Positions 24,597 to 33,730 of a stretch of 64,000 nucleotides of DNA are shown one piece after another. The position numbers and the translations under genes are program-made. The notes below the pieces were generated by a model, which was given only the letters and a program-made list of their open reading frames with translations, did no database searches and had not been told where the DNA came from. How positions within the stretch are numbered: the stretch's first letter is position 1; every line of letters begins with the position of its first letter. This stretch comes from Pseudomonadota bacterium (GTDB taxonomy: Bacteria; Pseudomonadota; Alphaproteobacteria; Rhizobiales; Rhizobiaceae), in NCBI GenBank assembly GCA_023435335.1, contig JAEYRU010000231.1:1-64000 (forward strand), written 5' to 3'.

Positions 24597-26054
24597 CTAC
24601 CGGCTCCAGAACACCGGCGTGAAGATCACGAGCACAGCGAGAATCTCCAGGCGCCCCAGCAGCATGGCGAAGGCCAGTATCAGCTTCGCCGTGTCCGGGA
24701 GGGCGGAGAAATTGCCGGCCGGCCCGACCACATCGCCGAGCGCGGGTCCGACGTTCGTCAGGTTGGAGAGGGAGGCCGTGATGGAGGTGACAAAATCAAG
24801 GCCTGTCGCGGCCAACAGAACCGTGAAGATCGCCCATACGATAAAGAAGGCCGCGATGAAAAGCACGACGGCGCGCTGCGTATCGTCATCCACCGGGCGG
24901 TCCCCGTAACGCACCGTCAGCACCGTGTTGGGATAGACCAGCTTGCGTAGGCCGTTGGCGAGCAGTTCGAAGAGGATGAGGAAGCGATATGCCTTGATGG
25001 CGCCGGTGGTGGAACCGGAGCAGCCGCCGAGGAAGGTCGCCACGAAAGCGCAGGCGACCACGAAGGGCCCCCACTGGCTGTAGTCGCTGCTGGCGTAGCC
25101 AGTCGTGGTGATGAGCGAGGTGAAGTTGAAGGCAGAGTGCGTAAGCGCTTCGAAGAACGGCGTGTCGGAGGTAAGCCGCAGATAGATGGCGACGGCGACG
25201 ACGAAGGCTGCGAGATATGCGCCGAACACCCGGATCTGTGGATCCGACAGGGCGTCGAGCCGGCCTCGCGCGATAAACAGGATCAGAATCGTAAACGGCA
25301 GCGCGCCGATGAACATGAACACGATGCTGATCCACAGCACCGGGAGGTTGGCTGCAAAGTGGCCCATCGAAGCGTCGCGGGTGGAGTACCCGCCGGTCGA
25401 CACCGTGGTCATCGCATGGTTGATCGCGTCGAATCCGGTCATCCCGGCGGCGGCGTAGAGAATGGTGCAGGCTGCGGTAAGTGCTGAGTATATGACGAGC
25501 AGGCTAACTGCATACGTCGAGAACCGGGCGAAGGGGCGCTCGTCCGTGCTCGACGACTCGATGTTGAAATAAGACAGGCTGCCGATGTTCAGCAAAGGCA
25601 GCACGAAGATGCCGAAGGCGATGACACCTAGCCCGCCCATCCATTGCAGCAGCGAGCGCCACATCAATATTCCGGGCGGCAGCCCGTCGAGACCTGAAAT
25701 GACGGTGCCGCCCGTCGTCGTCAGTCCCGAAACCGATTCGAAGAAGGCGTCGGCAATACCCATCTCGAGCGACGAAGCCATGAAGGGTACGGTGCCGACG
25801 AGGCAGGTGGTGAGCCAGAGCAGGTTCACCACCAGGAAGCCGAAGCGCACCGAGATCGCCGGCGGGCGCCCCTGGGTGGCCAGGGCCACCGCAAGGCCGA
25901 GGCCGCCGGTGAACAGCGAGGAGAAGGCGAAAACCTGCCAGTCGCGGTTGCCGTAGTAGAGATCGACCGCCGCCGGAATCAGCATGGCGAAGGCGAGGTA
26001 GATCGCAAAAACCGAAGCGACGTGGATCGCGGCGCGGACAGCGAGGTATTGCAC
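24597..26054 (-). CDS. trkH: TrkH-family potassium uptake protein
   Basis: The 485-residue membrane protein shows the four pore-loop repeats of Trk/Ktr channels with their key glycines: SGLTTTGGTVIS, TTVSTGGYSTRD, TTTGYASSDY and SNLTNVGPALGD. About eight or more transmembrane helices surround these. It forms the K+-translocating subunit with a cytoplasmic TrkA partner, which is not encoded nearby. The length fits the family. It is convergent with ade. Confidence 0.93.
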   Translation of the reverse strand: MQYLAVRAAIHVASVFAIYLAFAMLIPAAVDLYYGNRDWQVFAFSSLFTGGLGLAVALATQGRPPAISVRFGFLVVNLLWLTTCLVGTVPFMASSLEMGIADAFFESVSGLTTTGGTVISGLDGLPPGILMWRSLLQWMGGLGVIAFGIFVLPLLNIGSLSYFNIESSSTDERPFARFSTYAVSLLVIYSALTAACTILYAAAGMTGFDAINHAMTTVSTGGYSTRDASMGHFAANLPVLWISIVFMFIGALPFTILILFIARGRLDALSDPQIRVFGAYLAAFVVAVAIYLRLTSDTPFFEALTHSAFNFTSLITTTGYASSDYSQWGPFVVACAFVATFLGGCSGSTTGAIKAYRFLILFELLANGLRKLVYPNTVLTVRYGDRPVDDDTQRAVVLFIAAFFIVWAIFTVLLAATGLDFVTSITASLSNLTNVGPALGDVVGPAGNFSALPDTAKLILAFAMLLGRLEILAVLVIFTPVFWSR

Positions 26055-26201
26055 GAAATGGATGCCTCATTTTCGCTCGTGCGGCGCTGCCCGAAGGTCC
26101 CCCGCGCGGGCGGAGAGTGGCCTCGCGACAGCGAATATGCAATAGCCGCGGAGGCCGCTCAGGGGCAAGCGGACAGTGGAGGCAGACAGGAGAAGCTACT
26201 G

Positions 26202-26738
26202 ATGACGGTGTACATCGTGCTCTTCCGCGGGGTCGGCGGCGCGACGCAGCTTCCGGTCAAGCCGCTGCGCGAAAAGCTGACCGAAGCAGGCTTCGACAAG
26301 GTCGCCACCTACATCAACAGCGGTAATGCCGTCCTAAGGAGTCGGTCGGGGCCCGAGAACGTCGCCTCCAAGGTCGCTGAAGTCTGCGCGCGCGAATTCG
26401 GCTTCGAGAAGGACGTGCATGTGCGCACTTCGGAAGAATGGCGTAAGCTGATTGCCAACAACCCGTTTCCGAATGCGACCGCAACTCCGAAGTTCCTGCA
26501 CGCCGCGGTACTCGCGTCGGAGCCGGAAAAGGGAAAAGTCCAATCACTGCGCACCTTTGTGTCCGAGGGTGAAGGTATCGAGATAGTCGGCCACGTTGCC
26601 TACCTGCACACTCCGCACGGGTTCGGCACGTCGAAACTGGCTGAGAAATTCGACAAGGGAATCGGCGTCGCCAACACCGCTCGCAACTGGAACACAGTGC
26701 TGAAACTGATGGATCTTGCGGAAGCCGCTGGCCACTGA
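26202..26738 (+). CDS. DUF1697 family protein
   Basis: The 178-residue soluble protein matches DUF1697. It opens MTVYIVLFRGVGG, has the conserved ATYINSGNAVLRS motif (near 38-50), then a ferredoxin-like strand/helix pattern and the terminal ARNWNTVLKL motif. The function of this family is unknown. GGAG ten bases before the ATG supports the start. It appears to be a single-gene unit between the divergent trkH gene and the carbonic anhydrase gene. Confidence 0.87.
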   Translation: MTVYIVLFRGVGGATQLPVKPLREKLTEAGFDKVATYINSGNAVLRSRSGPENVASKVAEVCAREFGFEKDVHVRTSEEWRKLIANNPFPNATATPKFLHAAVLASEPEKGKVQSLRTFVSEGEGIEIVGHVAYLHTPHGFGTSKLAEKFDKGIGVANTARNWNTVLKLMDLAEAAGH

Positions 26739-26858
26739 CGACACGCTTACAAAGCAACCGCAGGCGCTCGCATTTCCTTAACCAGCCTTTTGGCGGTTCC
26801 TTGACCGCGGTTCCGCTGCGGCACATCGTGCGCACTGTTTCATCGAGGGGCCTGATTC

Positions 26859-27566
26859 ATGCTTACACGCCGTATGTTCTGCGGCTGCCTGCCGGCAGCC
26901 GTCGCGTCTTTCGCTGCCACCGGGGCCCTTGCCCAGTCGGACCAATGTGCGGTCTACGACCGAGCGCGGCAGCAGCAGGTAAGCCCGGACGAAGCCATCG
27001 CAATGCTGAAGGCGGGCAACGAACGTTTTCTCGCCAACGAGATGATAAACTGCGACCTGCTCGCGCAGGTAAAGGCCACCTCGACGGGGCAGGCGCCGTT
27101 TGCCGCCGTGGTGGGCTGCATGGATTCCCGGGTGCCGCCCGAACTGGTTTTCGACCAGCGCATCGGCGACATCTTCTGCGCACGCATCGCAGGTAATTTC
27201 GTCAACACCGACTTCATCGGCAGCCTCGAATTCGCCACGAGGGTTGCCGGCGCGCGGGCCATCGTTGTGCTAGGCCACTCGGAATGCGGCGCGATCAGGG
27301 GCGCCATCGACAATGTGGAGTTGGGGAACCTGACCGCCGCGCTGGCAAATATCCGGCCAGCCGTAGAAGCTACCAAGATCGATGGCGAGCGGAATTCGGC
27401 AAATGCGCGGTTCGTGCAGGCGGTTGCCGAAACCAACGCCCGGCTCGCGGCCGAGATGCTGACTTCGCAGAGTCCGATCATGAAGGAGATGGTCGACGCC
27501 GGAGACCTCAAGATCGTCTGGGCGATGCACGACATCACCACGGGCCGGGTCGATTTCAGCGCCTGA
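26859..27566 (+). CDS. Exported beta-class carbonic anhydrase
   Basis: The 235-residue protein interconverts CO2 and bicarbonate. The zinc ligands and catalytic dyad of beta-carbonic anhydrases are visible: GCMDSRVPPE with Cys87, Asp89 and Arg91, then GHSECGA with His140 and Cys143. The N-terminus (MLTRRMFCGCLPAAVASFAATGALAQ) is a signal peptide with a twin-arginine-like TRRMF, so the enzyme is probably folded in the cytoplasm and exported to the periplasm. Its C-terminal helical segment is short. It is a single-gene unit. Confidence 0.92.
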   Translation: MLTRRMFCGCLPAAVASFAATGALAQSDQCAVYDRARQQQVSPDEAIAMLKAGNERFLANEMINCDLLAQVKATSTGQAPFAAVVGCMDSRVPPELVFDQRIGDIFCARIAGNFVNTDFIGSLEFATRVAGARAIVVLGHSECGAIRGAIDNVELGNLTAALANIRPAVEATKIDGERNSANARFVQAVAETNARLAAEMLTSQSPIMKEMVDAGDLKIVWAMHDITTGRVDFSA

Positions 27567-27886
27567 ATGAGTGCAGTATCGCTCGGTCGATTTCGCAGCG
27601 CACAAATAAGCGTTTGCATTTCGAGGCGAAGCGGCCCATATGAGCCCTACAAGGCGCATGGGCTGGCTTCGTCCGGCTTTTCCAATGGAACTGGTTGCGT
27701 CTGTTTCTCCTTGCACGATCCCTTAGGGTCACAGGGCGAAGAGTCTGCCGCATGATGCGGCGGCACGACAGCGCAGCCAGGCGGCAAATGTCGCCAGCCT
27801 CGTCGTTCTCCCAAATCACAGTCGCGCGGGTTGCGCCCCGCAGCGATCGAATGCGGCCTCGCGACGCGGCGCCGCCATGAAAGAGT
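27567..27886. other. 320-base gap before the RNA helicase gene
   Basis: No convincing gene is present. Short open frames here lack ribosome sites and protein-like composition. A small hairpin (GCCGCAT/ATGCGGC near 27751-27765) and an eight-codon ATG frame at 27877-27903 are the only structures I see. The latter overlaps the proposed helicase start. The gap could hold the helicase promoter and a long 5' leader, as is common for RNA helicase genes. Confidence 0.4.
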
Positions 27887-29395
27887 TTGAAATTGACCAA
27901 TGAAATCAGCGTGGAGCCGACCGGCTTCGCAAAACTCGGCATCTCCGGCGTGCTTCTCAAGGCCACGCATGGAGCCGGCTTCGCCGACCCCAAGCCGATC
28001 CAGGTGCAGGCGATCCCGCCGCACCTGGCCGGCCGCGACATCCTCGGCGTCGCGCAGACCGGCTCGGGCAAGACGGCGGCCTTCTCCCTGCCGATCCTTT
28101 CCAAGATCATCGCGCTCGGCACCAGGCGGCAGCCAAGGACGGCGCGCGCGCTCATCCTCGCTCCGACGCGGGAACTCGCTGTGCAGATCGACGAGACGAT
28201 AAGGGTGCTCGCCAAGGGCGCGCATGTATCGACGGCCCTAGTGCTGGGCGGCGTCTCGCGCGGCAGCCAGGTGCGTAAGATCGCCCCGGGTGTGGACTTC
28301 CTGATTGCGACGCCCGGCCGCCTTACCGACCTGGTGCGCGAGCGTGACGTCGACCTGTCTCAGACCACCTGGCTGGTACTCGACGAGGCTGACCGCATGC
28401 TCGACATGGGGTTCATCAACGATGTCAGGCGCATAGCCAAGGCAACGCATCCGGCGCGCCAAACGGCGCTGTTTTCCGCCACCATGCCTCCTGAGATCGA
28501 GCAACTGGCCAACGGGCTGCTGCGCGATCCCGTTCGCATCGAGGTCGCGCCGCAAGGCACGACCGTCGTCCAGGTGCAGCAGAGCGTGGTGATGGCGCGC
28601 ACCAAGCAGAAGCGGAAGCTTCTTTCCGACATGCTCGCCGATCCCGCGTTCGAACGGGTTATCGTCTTCGCACGAACCAAGCACGGCGCCGATCGTGTCA
28701 CGCGTGACCTTGGACGCGACGGCTTCGAGGCCGCGGTCATTCACGGCAACAAGTCGCAGAACGCCCGTCAGGCCGCGCTGAACGGCTTCCGGGACGGAAA
28801 GGTGCGGATTTTGGTGGCCACAGACATCGCCGCGCGCGGCATCGATGTTCCCGGCATCACCCATGTCGTGAATTTTGACCTGCCGGACGAGGCGGAGAGT
28901 TATGTGCACCGCATCGGCCGCACCGCGCGCAATGGAGCGTCGGGGATCGCGGTTACGCTATGCGACCCGTCCGAGAGTTCCAAGCTTCGGCAGGTCGAGC
29001 GGGTCATCCGCATGAAGCTTCCGGTTTCGGCGAGCCACCTCGACCAGCCCGATCCGGTCCCGCAATCGGCGGCTGACAAGCAGATCGCGGCCAATGACGA
29101 CCGGCGCGATGCCGAGGCCGTGCGACGACAGGGCAAAGGCCCCGGCCGGGGGCGCAGCCAGAAGCCGACCGCCAACCACAAGAGCGGCCCAAGTCGGGGC
29201 AAGTTCGATCCCAAGCGGGGCGTGCCTTATGCCGAGCTCAGCCATGCCGACAAGGCAGGCAGCGGCCAGGCTCCGCGCTCGGCCAATGGCGGGGGGTCGA
29301 AACCCGACGGGGCGAAGGCGACACCTGGCAAGAAGCGGTTCCGTGACAAGCGCCGTGGCTTCGGCAGCGGCCGCGGGGCGGCGAGAGCGGCCTGA
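27887..29395 (+). CDS. DEAD-box RNA helicase, RhlE-like
   Basis: The 502-residue protein has all core helicase motifs: Q-motif (PKPIQVQAIP), AQTGSGKT, PTREL, VLDEADRMLDMGF, SATMP, ATDIAARGIDVPG and HRIGRTAR. After residue 385 comes a basic, glycine-rich disordered tail (RGRSQKP, KKRFRDKRRGFGSGRG) typical of RhlE-type RNA remodelling enzymes. The start is uncertain: TTG at 27887, TTG at 27893 (better spaced from AAAGAG) or GTG at 27911. A 320-base gene-free stretch precedes it. Roles in ribosome assembly or cold adaptation are family-level expectations. Confidence 0.92.
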   Translation: MKLTNEISVEPTGFAKLGISGVLLKATHGAGFADPKPIQVQAIPPHLAGRDILGVAQTGSGKTAAFSLPILSKIIALGTRRQPRTARALILAPTRELAVQIDETIRVLAKGAHVSTALVLGGVSRGSQVRKIAPGVDFLIATPGRLTDLVRERDVDLSQTTWLVLDEADRMLDMGFINDVRRIAKATHPARQTALFSATMPPEIEQLANGLLRDPVRIEVAPQGTTVVQVQQSVVMARTKQKRKLLSDMLADPAFERVIVFARTKHGADRVTRDLGRDGFEAAVIHGNKSQNARQAALNGFRDGKVRILVATDIAARGIDVPGITHVVNFDLPDEAESYVHRIGRTARNGASGIAVTLCDPSESSKLRQVERVIRMKLPVSASHLDQPDPVPQSAADKQIAANDDRRDAEAVRRQGKGPGRGRSQKPTANHKSGPSRGKFDPKRGVPYAELSHADKAGSGQAPRSANGGGSKPDGAKATPGKKRFRDKRRGFGSGRGAARAA

Positions 29396-29432
29396 TCCCG
29401 CCATTTGCCACAGCCACCCCTGACACAATCAG

Positions 29433-29454
29433 CGGCCCGCGATGCGGGCCGTTG
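29433..29454 (+). terminator. Hairpin after helicase gene
   Basis: An 8-bp stem (CGGCCCGC / GCGGGCCG, loop GAT) about 40 bases after the helicase stop is followed by TTGG only. It is a moderate terminator candidate. Confidence 0.45.
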
Positions 29455-29536
29455 GCACATTGCGCCCCTGCGCTGCTTGGGTTAGTCGCTCGGAAATAGG
29501 CGGGGATGCCGCCCAGAAGAAGACGGGAAACGCCTA

Positions 29537-30754
29537 ATGGCCGGTATCGCGGCGCTCGCGCTCGCCTATGTCCTTTCGCAATTCTACCGGTCGTTCCTCG
29601 CCGTCCTCACGCCGGCGCTCATCGCGGACCTCGGCGCCGCCAAGACCGAATTGTCGACCGCTTCCGGGGCCTGGTTCGCGGCCTTCGCGCTGATGCAGTT
29701 CATCGTCGGCGTCTCGCTCGACCGCTATGGACCCAAATGGACCACGACCGTGCTGCTGGCAGCCGGTGGCGGCGGCGGCGCCTTCCTGTTCGCCATGGCG
29801 AGCGAACCATGGATGATCACCGCTGCGATGACGCTGATCGGGATAGGCTGCTCGCCCGTGCTCATGGCGTCCGTATTCATCTTTGCACGCACCTACAGCC
29901 CCGCGCGCCTCGCGATTCTCACGTCCTGGCTGGTGGCCTTCGGCTCCGCCGGCAACGTCGTAGGCGCCTCTCCGCTGGCGGCGGCTGCGGAAGCGTTCGG
30001 CTGGCGCGAAGTGATCGCCGCCCTTGGCTTCATCACGCTGCTGATCGCCGCCGCCATCGCCCTTTTCGTGCGCGATCCGGAACGGGCCGAAGGACACGCC
30101 GGAGCGGGTTTCGCGGGCTATCTCGAACTGTTCAGGATTCGCAATCTCTGGCTGATCGCGCCGCTGCTGGCGCTGAATTATGCTCCGGCAGCCGGCATAC
30201 GAGGCCTGTGGGCCGGCCCCTACCTGGCGGACGTGCACGGCGCAGACGCGCTGACGATCGGCAACGTCACCCTGTTCATGGCGCTGTCCATGGTAGCCGG
30301 CGCCTTCGCCTACGGACCTCTGGACACGTTCTTCGGCACGCGCAAATGGGTGGCCGTCGTGGGCACGGGATTGTGCGTGGTTGTTCTCGCCGTGCTCGCG
30401 TTGAACCCGACCGCGAGCCTGGCGACCATCACCGTGCTCTTCGTGCTTATCGGCGTCCTCGGTGCCGGCTATGGGCTGCTCATGGCGCATGGCCGCGCCT
30501 TCCTTCCGGCCCACCTGACCGGCCGCGGGGTGACGCTCCTCAATTTCTTCTCGATCGGCGGCGTCGGCGTTGCCCAGTTCGCCACCGGCGCAGTCTATTC
30601 GGCGAGCGCGGTGCCCGCCGACCCAGCTGCCGGCTACCAGGCGATCTTCTGGTTCTACGCGGTGGCGCTGGCCGCGGCGATCTTGATCTATCTTTTCATC
30701 AAGGACGCCAAACCGGAGCGGCCGGCCGAGGAGATTGGCGCGGCGGCGCGCTAG
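29537..30754 (+). CDS. Major facilitator superfamily transporter
   Basis: The 405-residue protein has about twelve hydrophobic helices and the MFS loop motif after helix 2 (SLDRYGPKW). The N-terminal half holds helices with FYRSFLAVLTPALIADLG, and the central loop is near residue 190. The last helix ends with a short charged tail. A substrate cannot be assigned. GGGAA lies just before the ATG. It is probably monocistronic; 144 bases with a small hairpin separate it from the cysteine synthase gene. Confidence 0.88.
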   Translation: MAGIAALALAYVLSQFYRSFLAVLTPALIADLGAAKTELSTASGAWFAAFALMQFIVGVSLDRYGPKWTTTVLLAAGGGGGAFLFAMASEPWMITAAMTLIGIGCSPVLMASVFIFARTYSPARLAILTSWLVAFGSAGNVVGASPLAAAAEAFGWREVIAALGFITLLIAAAIALFVRDPERAEGHAGAGFAGYLELFRIRNLWLIAPLLALNYAPAAGIRGLWAGPYLADVHGADALTIGNVTLFMALSMVAGAFAYGPLDTFFGTRKWVAVVGTGLCVVVLAVLALNPTASLATITVLFVLIGVLGAGYGLLMAHGRAFLPAHLTGRGVTLLNFFSIGGVGVAQFATGAVYSASAVPADPAAGYQAIFWFYAVALAAAILIYLFIKDAKPERPAEEIGAAAR

Positions 30755-30898
30755 GCGGCCAGGCGGCGGTCGCCGCTTGTGGCAATGGCGGACGCGCTGG
30801 CATGGACGGCTCCATTTGAGACGCTTTGCGCAAAAACGCACCTTGAAAGCGCCAGCCCGCGTTTCTACGGTCTGCGCCGATAAGAAAAGGAACGAAAA

Positions 30899-31933
30899 AT
30901 GTATCGTTCGGTGCTCGAAGTCATCGGCAACACGCCGCTCATCCGTCTGAACCGCGCATCCGAGGAGACCGGCTGCGAGATCTACGGTAAGGCCGAATTC
31001 ATGAATCCGGGCCAGTCGGTGAAGGACCGTGCCGCGCTCTTCATCATTCGCGACGCTGAAAGGCGCGGCCTGCTGCGGCCCGGCGGAGTGATCGTGGAAG
31101 GCACGGCCGGCAATACCGGCATTGGGCTCACCGTGGTCGCCAAGGCCCTTGGCTACCGCACGGTCATCGTCATTCCGGATACCCAGAGCCAGGAGAAGAA
31201 GGACGCATTGCGCCTCCTCGGCGCGGAACTGATCGAGGTGCCGGCTGTCCCGTACAAAAACCCGAACAACTACGTGAAGGTGTCCGGCCGGCTGGCCGAA
31301 CAGCTTGCCAAAAGTGAGCCGAACGGCGCGATCTGGGCGAATCAGTTCGACAACGTAGCCAACCGAGACGGGCATGCCGACACAACCGCCCAGGAAATCT
31401 GGACGCAGACCGGCGGCAAGGTGGATGGCTTCGTTTCCGCTGTCGGCACCGGCGGCACGCTGGCGGGCGTAGCCGCAGGGCTCAGGGGGCACAGCAAGGA
31501 CGTCAAGATCGGGCTTGCCGACCCACTGGGCGCCGCCCTCTACAGCTTCTACACGGAAGGTGTGCTGAAGGCCGAGGGGAGTTCCATCACCGAAGGCATC
31601 GGGCAGGGGCGGATCACCGCCAACCTCGAGGGCTTCCACCCCGATTTTTCCTACCAGATACCTGACGACGAGGCGCTGCCGATCATCTTCGACCTGGTGC
31701 AGGAGGAAGGGATGTGCCTCGGCGGCTCGAGCGGCATCAACATTGCCGGCGCGATCCGGCTGGCGCGGGAACTGGGCCGGGGACATACGATCGTGACGAT
31801 CCTCTGCGACTACGGCACACGCTACCAGTCCAAGCTCTTCAATCCGCAGTTCCTCCGAGGGAAGAGCCTGCCGGTGCCAGCCTGGATGGAGAGCGAGCCG
31901 ACGCTCCGCGTGCCATTCGAAGAGGTAGCGTAG
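30899..31933 (+). CDS. Cysteine synthase A-like (O-acetylserine sulfhydrylase)
   Basis: The 344-residue fold-type II PLP enzyme makes cysteine from O-acetylserine and sulfide. Its PLP lysine is Lys42 in NPGQSVKDRAA; the substrate loop GTAGNTGIG (near 67-75) and the phosphate-binding loop GTGGTLAG (near 183-190) are present. It is slightly longer than CysK of enteric bacteria, with a PAVPYKNPNNYVK insertion. A putative TTGAAA-N17-TACGGT promoter lies near 30844. The genes that follow (alanyl-tRNA editing protein, mercaptopyruvate sulfurtransferase, GNAT) point to a sulfur amino-acid neighbourhood. Confidence 0.9.
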   Translation: MYRSVLEVIGNTPLIRLNRASEETGCEIYGKAEFMNPGQSVKDRAALFIIRDAERRGLLRPGGVIVEGTAGNTGIGLTVVAKALGYRTVIVIPDTQSQEKKDALRLLGAELIEVPAVPYKNPNNYVKVSGRLAEQLAKSEPNGAIWANQFDNVANRDGHADTTAQEIWTQTGGKVDGFVSAVGTGGTLAGVAAGLRGHSKDVKIGLADPLGAALYSFYTEGVLKAEGSSITEGIGQGRITANLEGFHPDFSYQIPDDEALPIIFDLVQEEGMCLGGSSGINIAGAIRLARELGRGHTIVTILCDYGTRYQSKLFNPQFLRGKSLPVPAWMESEPTLRVPFEEVA

Positions 31934-32051
31934 GCTGACAATCTGGCCGAGCGGTCTCGCCGGCGGTAGCCTATTGCCTCCCTTCCCGGGATGACCATGA
32001 TCGCGATCCCGGCCGCTCCAGGCTGGATGGATTCCCGGCCGGAAGTTCGAC

Positions 32052-32789
32052 ATGAAGACCGAGGCACTGTTCCGAGAGAACGCGTATCTCACCAACGCCG
32101 AGGCGACGGTGCTGGAGGTTAACAATCGCGGCGGCGTCGTGCTTGATCGTACCGTCTTCTACGCCACTTCGGGCGGCCAACCGGGTGACACGGGGTATCT
32201 CACCCGGGCGGATGGCTCTCCCATCGAAATCGCGGGGACCGTCACGGGCGAGACAAAGGACGAGATCATCCACATTCCAGCCAATGGCGCGCCGCTGCCC
32301 GAACCGGGCGAGCGGGTGGGCCTCGCCATCGACTGGGAGCGTCGCCTGAATCTGATGCGCATGCACACCGCCTGCCACCTGCTGACCGTCGTGTGCCCGT
32401 TTCCGATCACGGGGGCATCGGTCGGCGAGGAGGATTCGCGGGTGGATTTCGACGTCCCCGATGCCGCCCTCTCGAAGGAGGACGTCACGGCCCGGCTGAT
32501 GGAACTCGTCCGCGCCGACCATCCCGTTTCCCATAGATGGATCACCGATGCGGAACTCACGGCCAATCCCGGCCTCGTAAAGTCCAAGAACGTGCGCCCC
32601 CCGATGGGCAGTGGCCGCATCCGGCTTGTCCTGATAGGCGAAAAGGGTTCGGTCGACAGCCAGCCATGTGGTGGCACGCATGTGCGCTCGACCGGCGAGG
32701 TAGGCGAGATCCACATCCCCAAGATCGAGAACAAGGGGCGCGAGAACCGGCGTTTTCGTATCCGTTTCGGCGCGCTGGCGACGCAGTAA
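32052..32789 (+). CDS. Alanyl-tRNA editing protein (AlaX type)
   Basis: The 245-residue protein is a free-standing editing domain related to AlaRS. It hydrolyses Ser- or Gly-mischarged tRNA-Ala. Metal-binding motifs are HTACH (His105, His109) and CGGTH (Cys206, His210), both intact. An N-terminal subdomain with GGQPGDTGYL (near 40-50) matches the AlaX-M/II type. It sits between cysteine synthase and mercaptopyruvate sulfurtransferase, with 118 bases upstream and 81 downstream. Confidence 0.9.
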   Translation: MKTEALFRENAYLTNAEATVLEVNNRGGVVLDRTVFYATSGGQPGDTGYLTRADGSPIEIAGTVTGETKDEIIHIPANGAPLPEPGERVGLAIDWERRLNLMRMHTACHLLTVVCPFPITGASVGEEDSRVDFDVPDAALSKEDVTARLMELVRADHPVSHRWITDAELTANPGLVKSKNVRPPMGSGRIRLVLIGEKGSVDSQPCGGTHVRSTGEVGEIHIPKIENKGRENRRFRIRFGALATQ

Positions 32790-32870
32790 ACGAAACCGTT
32801 GCCGAATGAGCCTTGCGCGAAATCCACGGAGTTGCGACCTTCTGCAAACGCAGAAGACAGGGGCGTCAGA

Positions 32871-33728
32871 ATGAATGAAAAAAGCCGATTCGTGGTCTCC
32901 GCCGACTGGCTGCAGGAAAGGCTCGGTTCGCCCGGCCTGTGCATCATAGATGGCTCCTGGTACCTGCCGCAGCAGGGACGCGACGCGAAAGCGGAGTATG
33001 ACGCCGCGCACATCCCGGGCGCTGTCCTGTTCGAACAGGATCTGGTGGTCGAGCCAGATTCGGCGCTGCCCCACACGCTGCCTCGTCCCCGGCACTTCGC
33101 GCAGTTCGCCAGTTCGATGGGCATCGCGGTCGACGATACGATCGTGGTCTATGACGGGCCCGGTTTCTTCTCGGCGCCGCGCGTCTGGTGGATGTTCCGC
33201 GTGATGGGCGCGCAGAAGGTGTTCCTGCTCGACGGCGGATTCGACAACTGGAAACGGGAAGGGCGCCCGGTCACGGCGGAACCCACGAAGATCGCGGGCA
33301 GCTATTTCGAACCGCGCTTCGATGCGGATCGCGTCGCTTCATTCGAGGACATGGTGAGAATCGTCGCCGACGGATCGATGCAGGTGGCGGATGCACGGCC
33401 GGCCGGACGGTTTACCGGCGCGGACCCCGAGCCGCGCGCCGGCATGCGTTCCGGACATATGCCGGGCGCTCGCAACGTGCCGGCCGTTTCGCTCTCGAAA
33501 GACGGAAAGCTCCTTCCTCTCAATGAGTTGCGAGAAAAATTTGAAGAAGCGGGCGTCGATCTCACCAAGCCTGTCGTCACATCCTGCGGCTCGGGCGTGA
33601 CCGCAGCGGTGATAACGCTGGCTCTGGAGTCGCTCGGTCACAGTGACAACAAGCTCTATGACGGATCCTGGTCGGAGTGGGGCGGCCGCGACGACACGCG
33701 TGTCATTACCGGTCCGGCAGACGCATAG
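32871..33728 (+). CDS. sseA: 3-Mercaptopyruvate sulfurtransferase (two rhodanese domains)
   Basis: The 285-residue protein has two rhodanese domains, roughly 1-150 and 160-285. The catalytic loop is CGSGVTA with Cys239, the CG(S/T)G form typical of mercaptopyruvate sulfurtransferase rather than thiosulfate sulfurtransferase. It transfers sulfur from 3-mercaptopyruvate to thiols or cyanide in the cytoplasm. The start at 32871 (MNEKSRFVVS) follows AGGGG and fits family length; an upstream in-frame start would add 24 unlikely residues. The GNAT gene begins two bases after its stop, so the two are co-transcribed. Confidence 0.92.
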   Translation: MNEKSRFVVSADWLQERLGSPGLCIIDGSWYLPQQGRDAKAEYDAAHIPGAVLFEQDLVVEPDSALPHTLPRPRHFAQFASSMGIAVDDTIVVYDGPGFFSAPRVWWMFRVMGAQKVFLLDGGFDNWKREGRPVTAEPTKIAGSYFEPRFDADRVASFEDMVRIVADGSMQVADARPAGRFTGADPEPRAGMRSGHMPGARNVPAVSLSKDGKLLPLNELREKFEEAGVDLTKPVVTSCGSGVTAAVITLALESLGHSDNKLYDGSWSEWGGRDDTRVITGPADA

Positions 33729-33730
33729 GA

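Noticed and set aside
27567..27755. 62-codon open frame after the carbonic anhydrase gene
   Set aside because: It lacks a ribosome binding site and has no protein-like pattern.
29534..32125. 863-codon open frame on the minus strand across the MFS and cysteine synthase genes
   Set aside because: It lies antisense to two genes with clear domain motifs, its translation is rich in Arg/Gly/His with no recognisable domain, and long antisense frames are expected in high-GC DNA.
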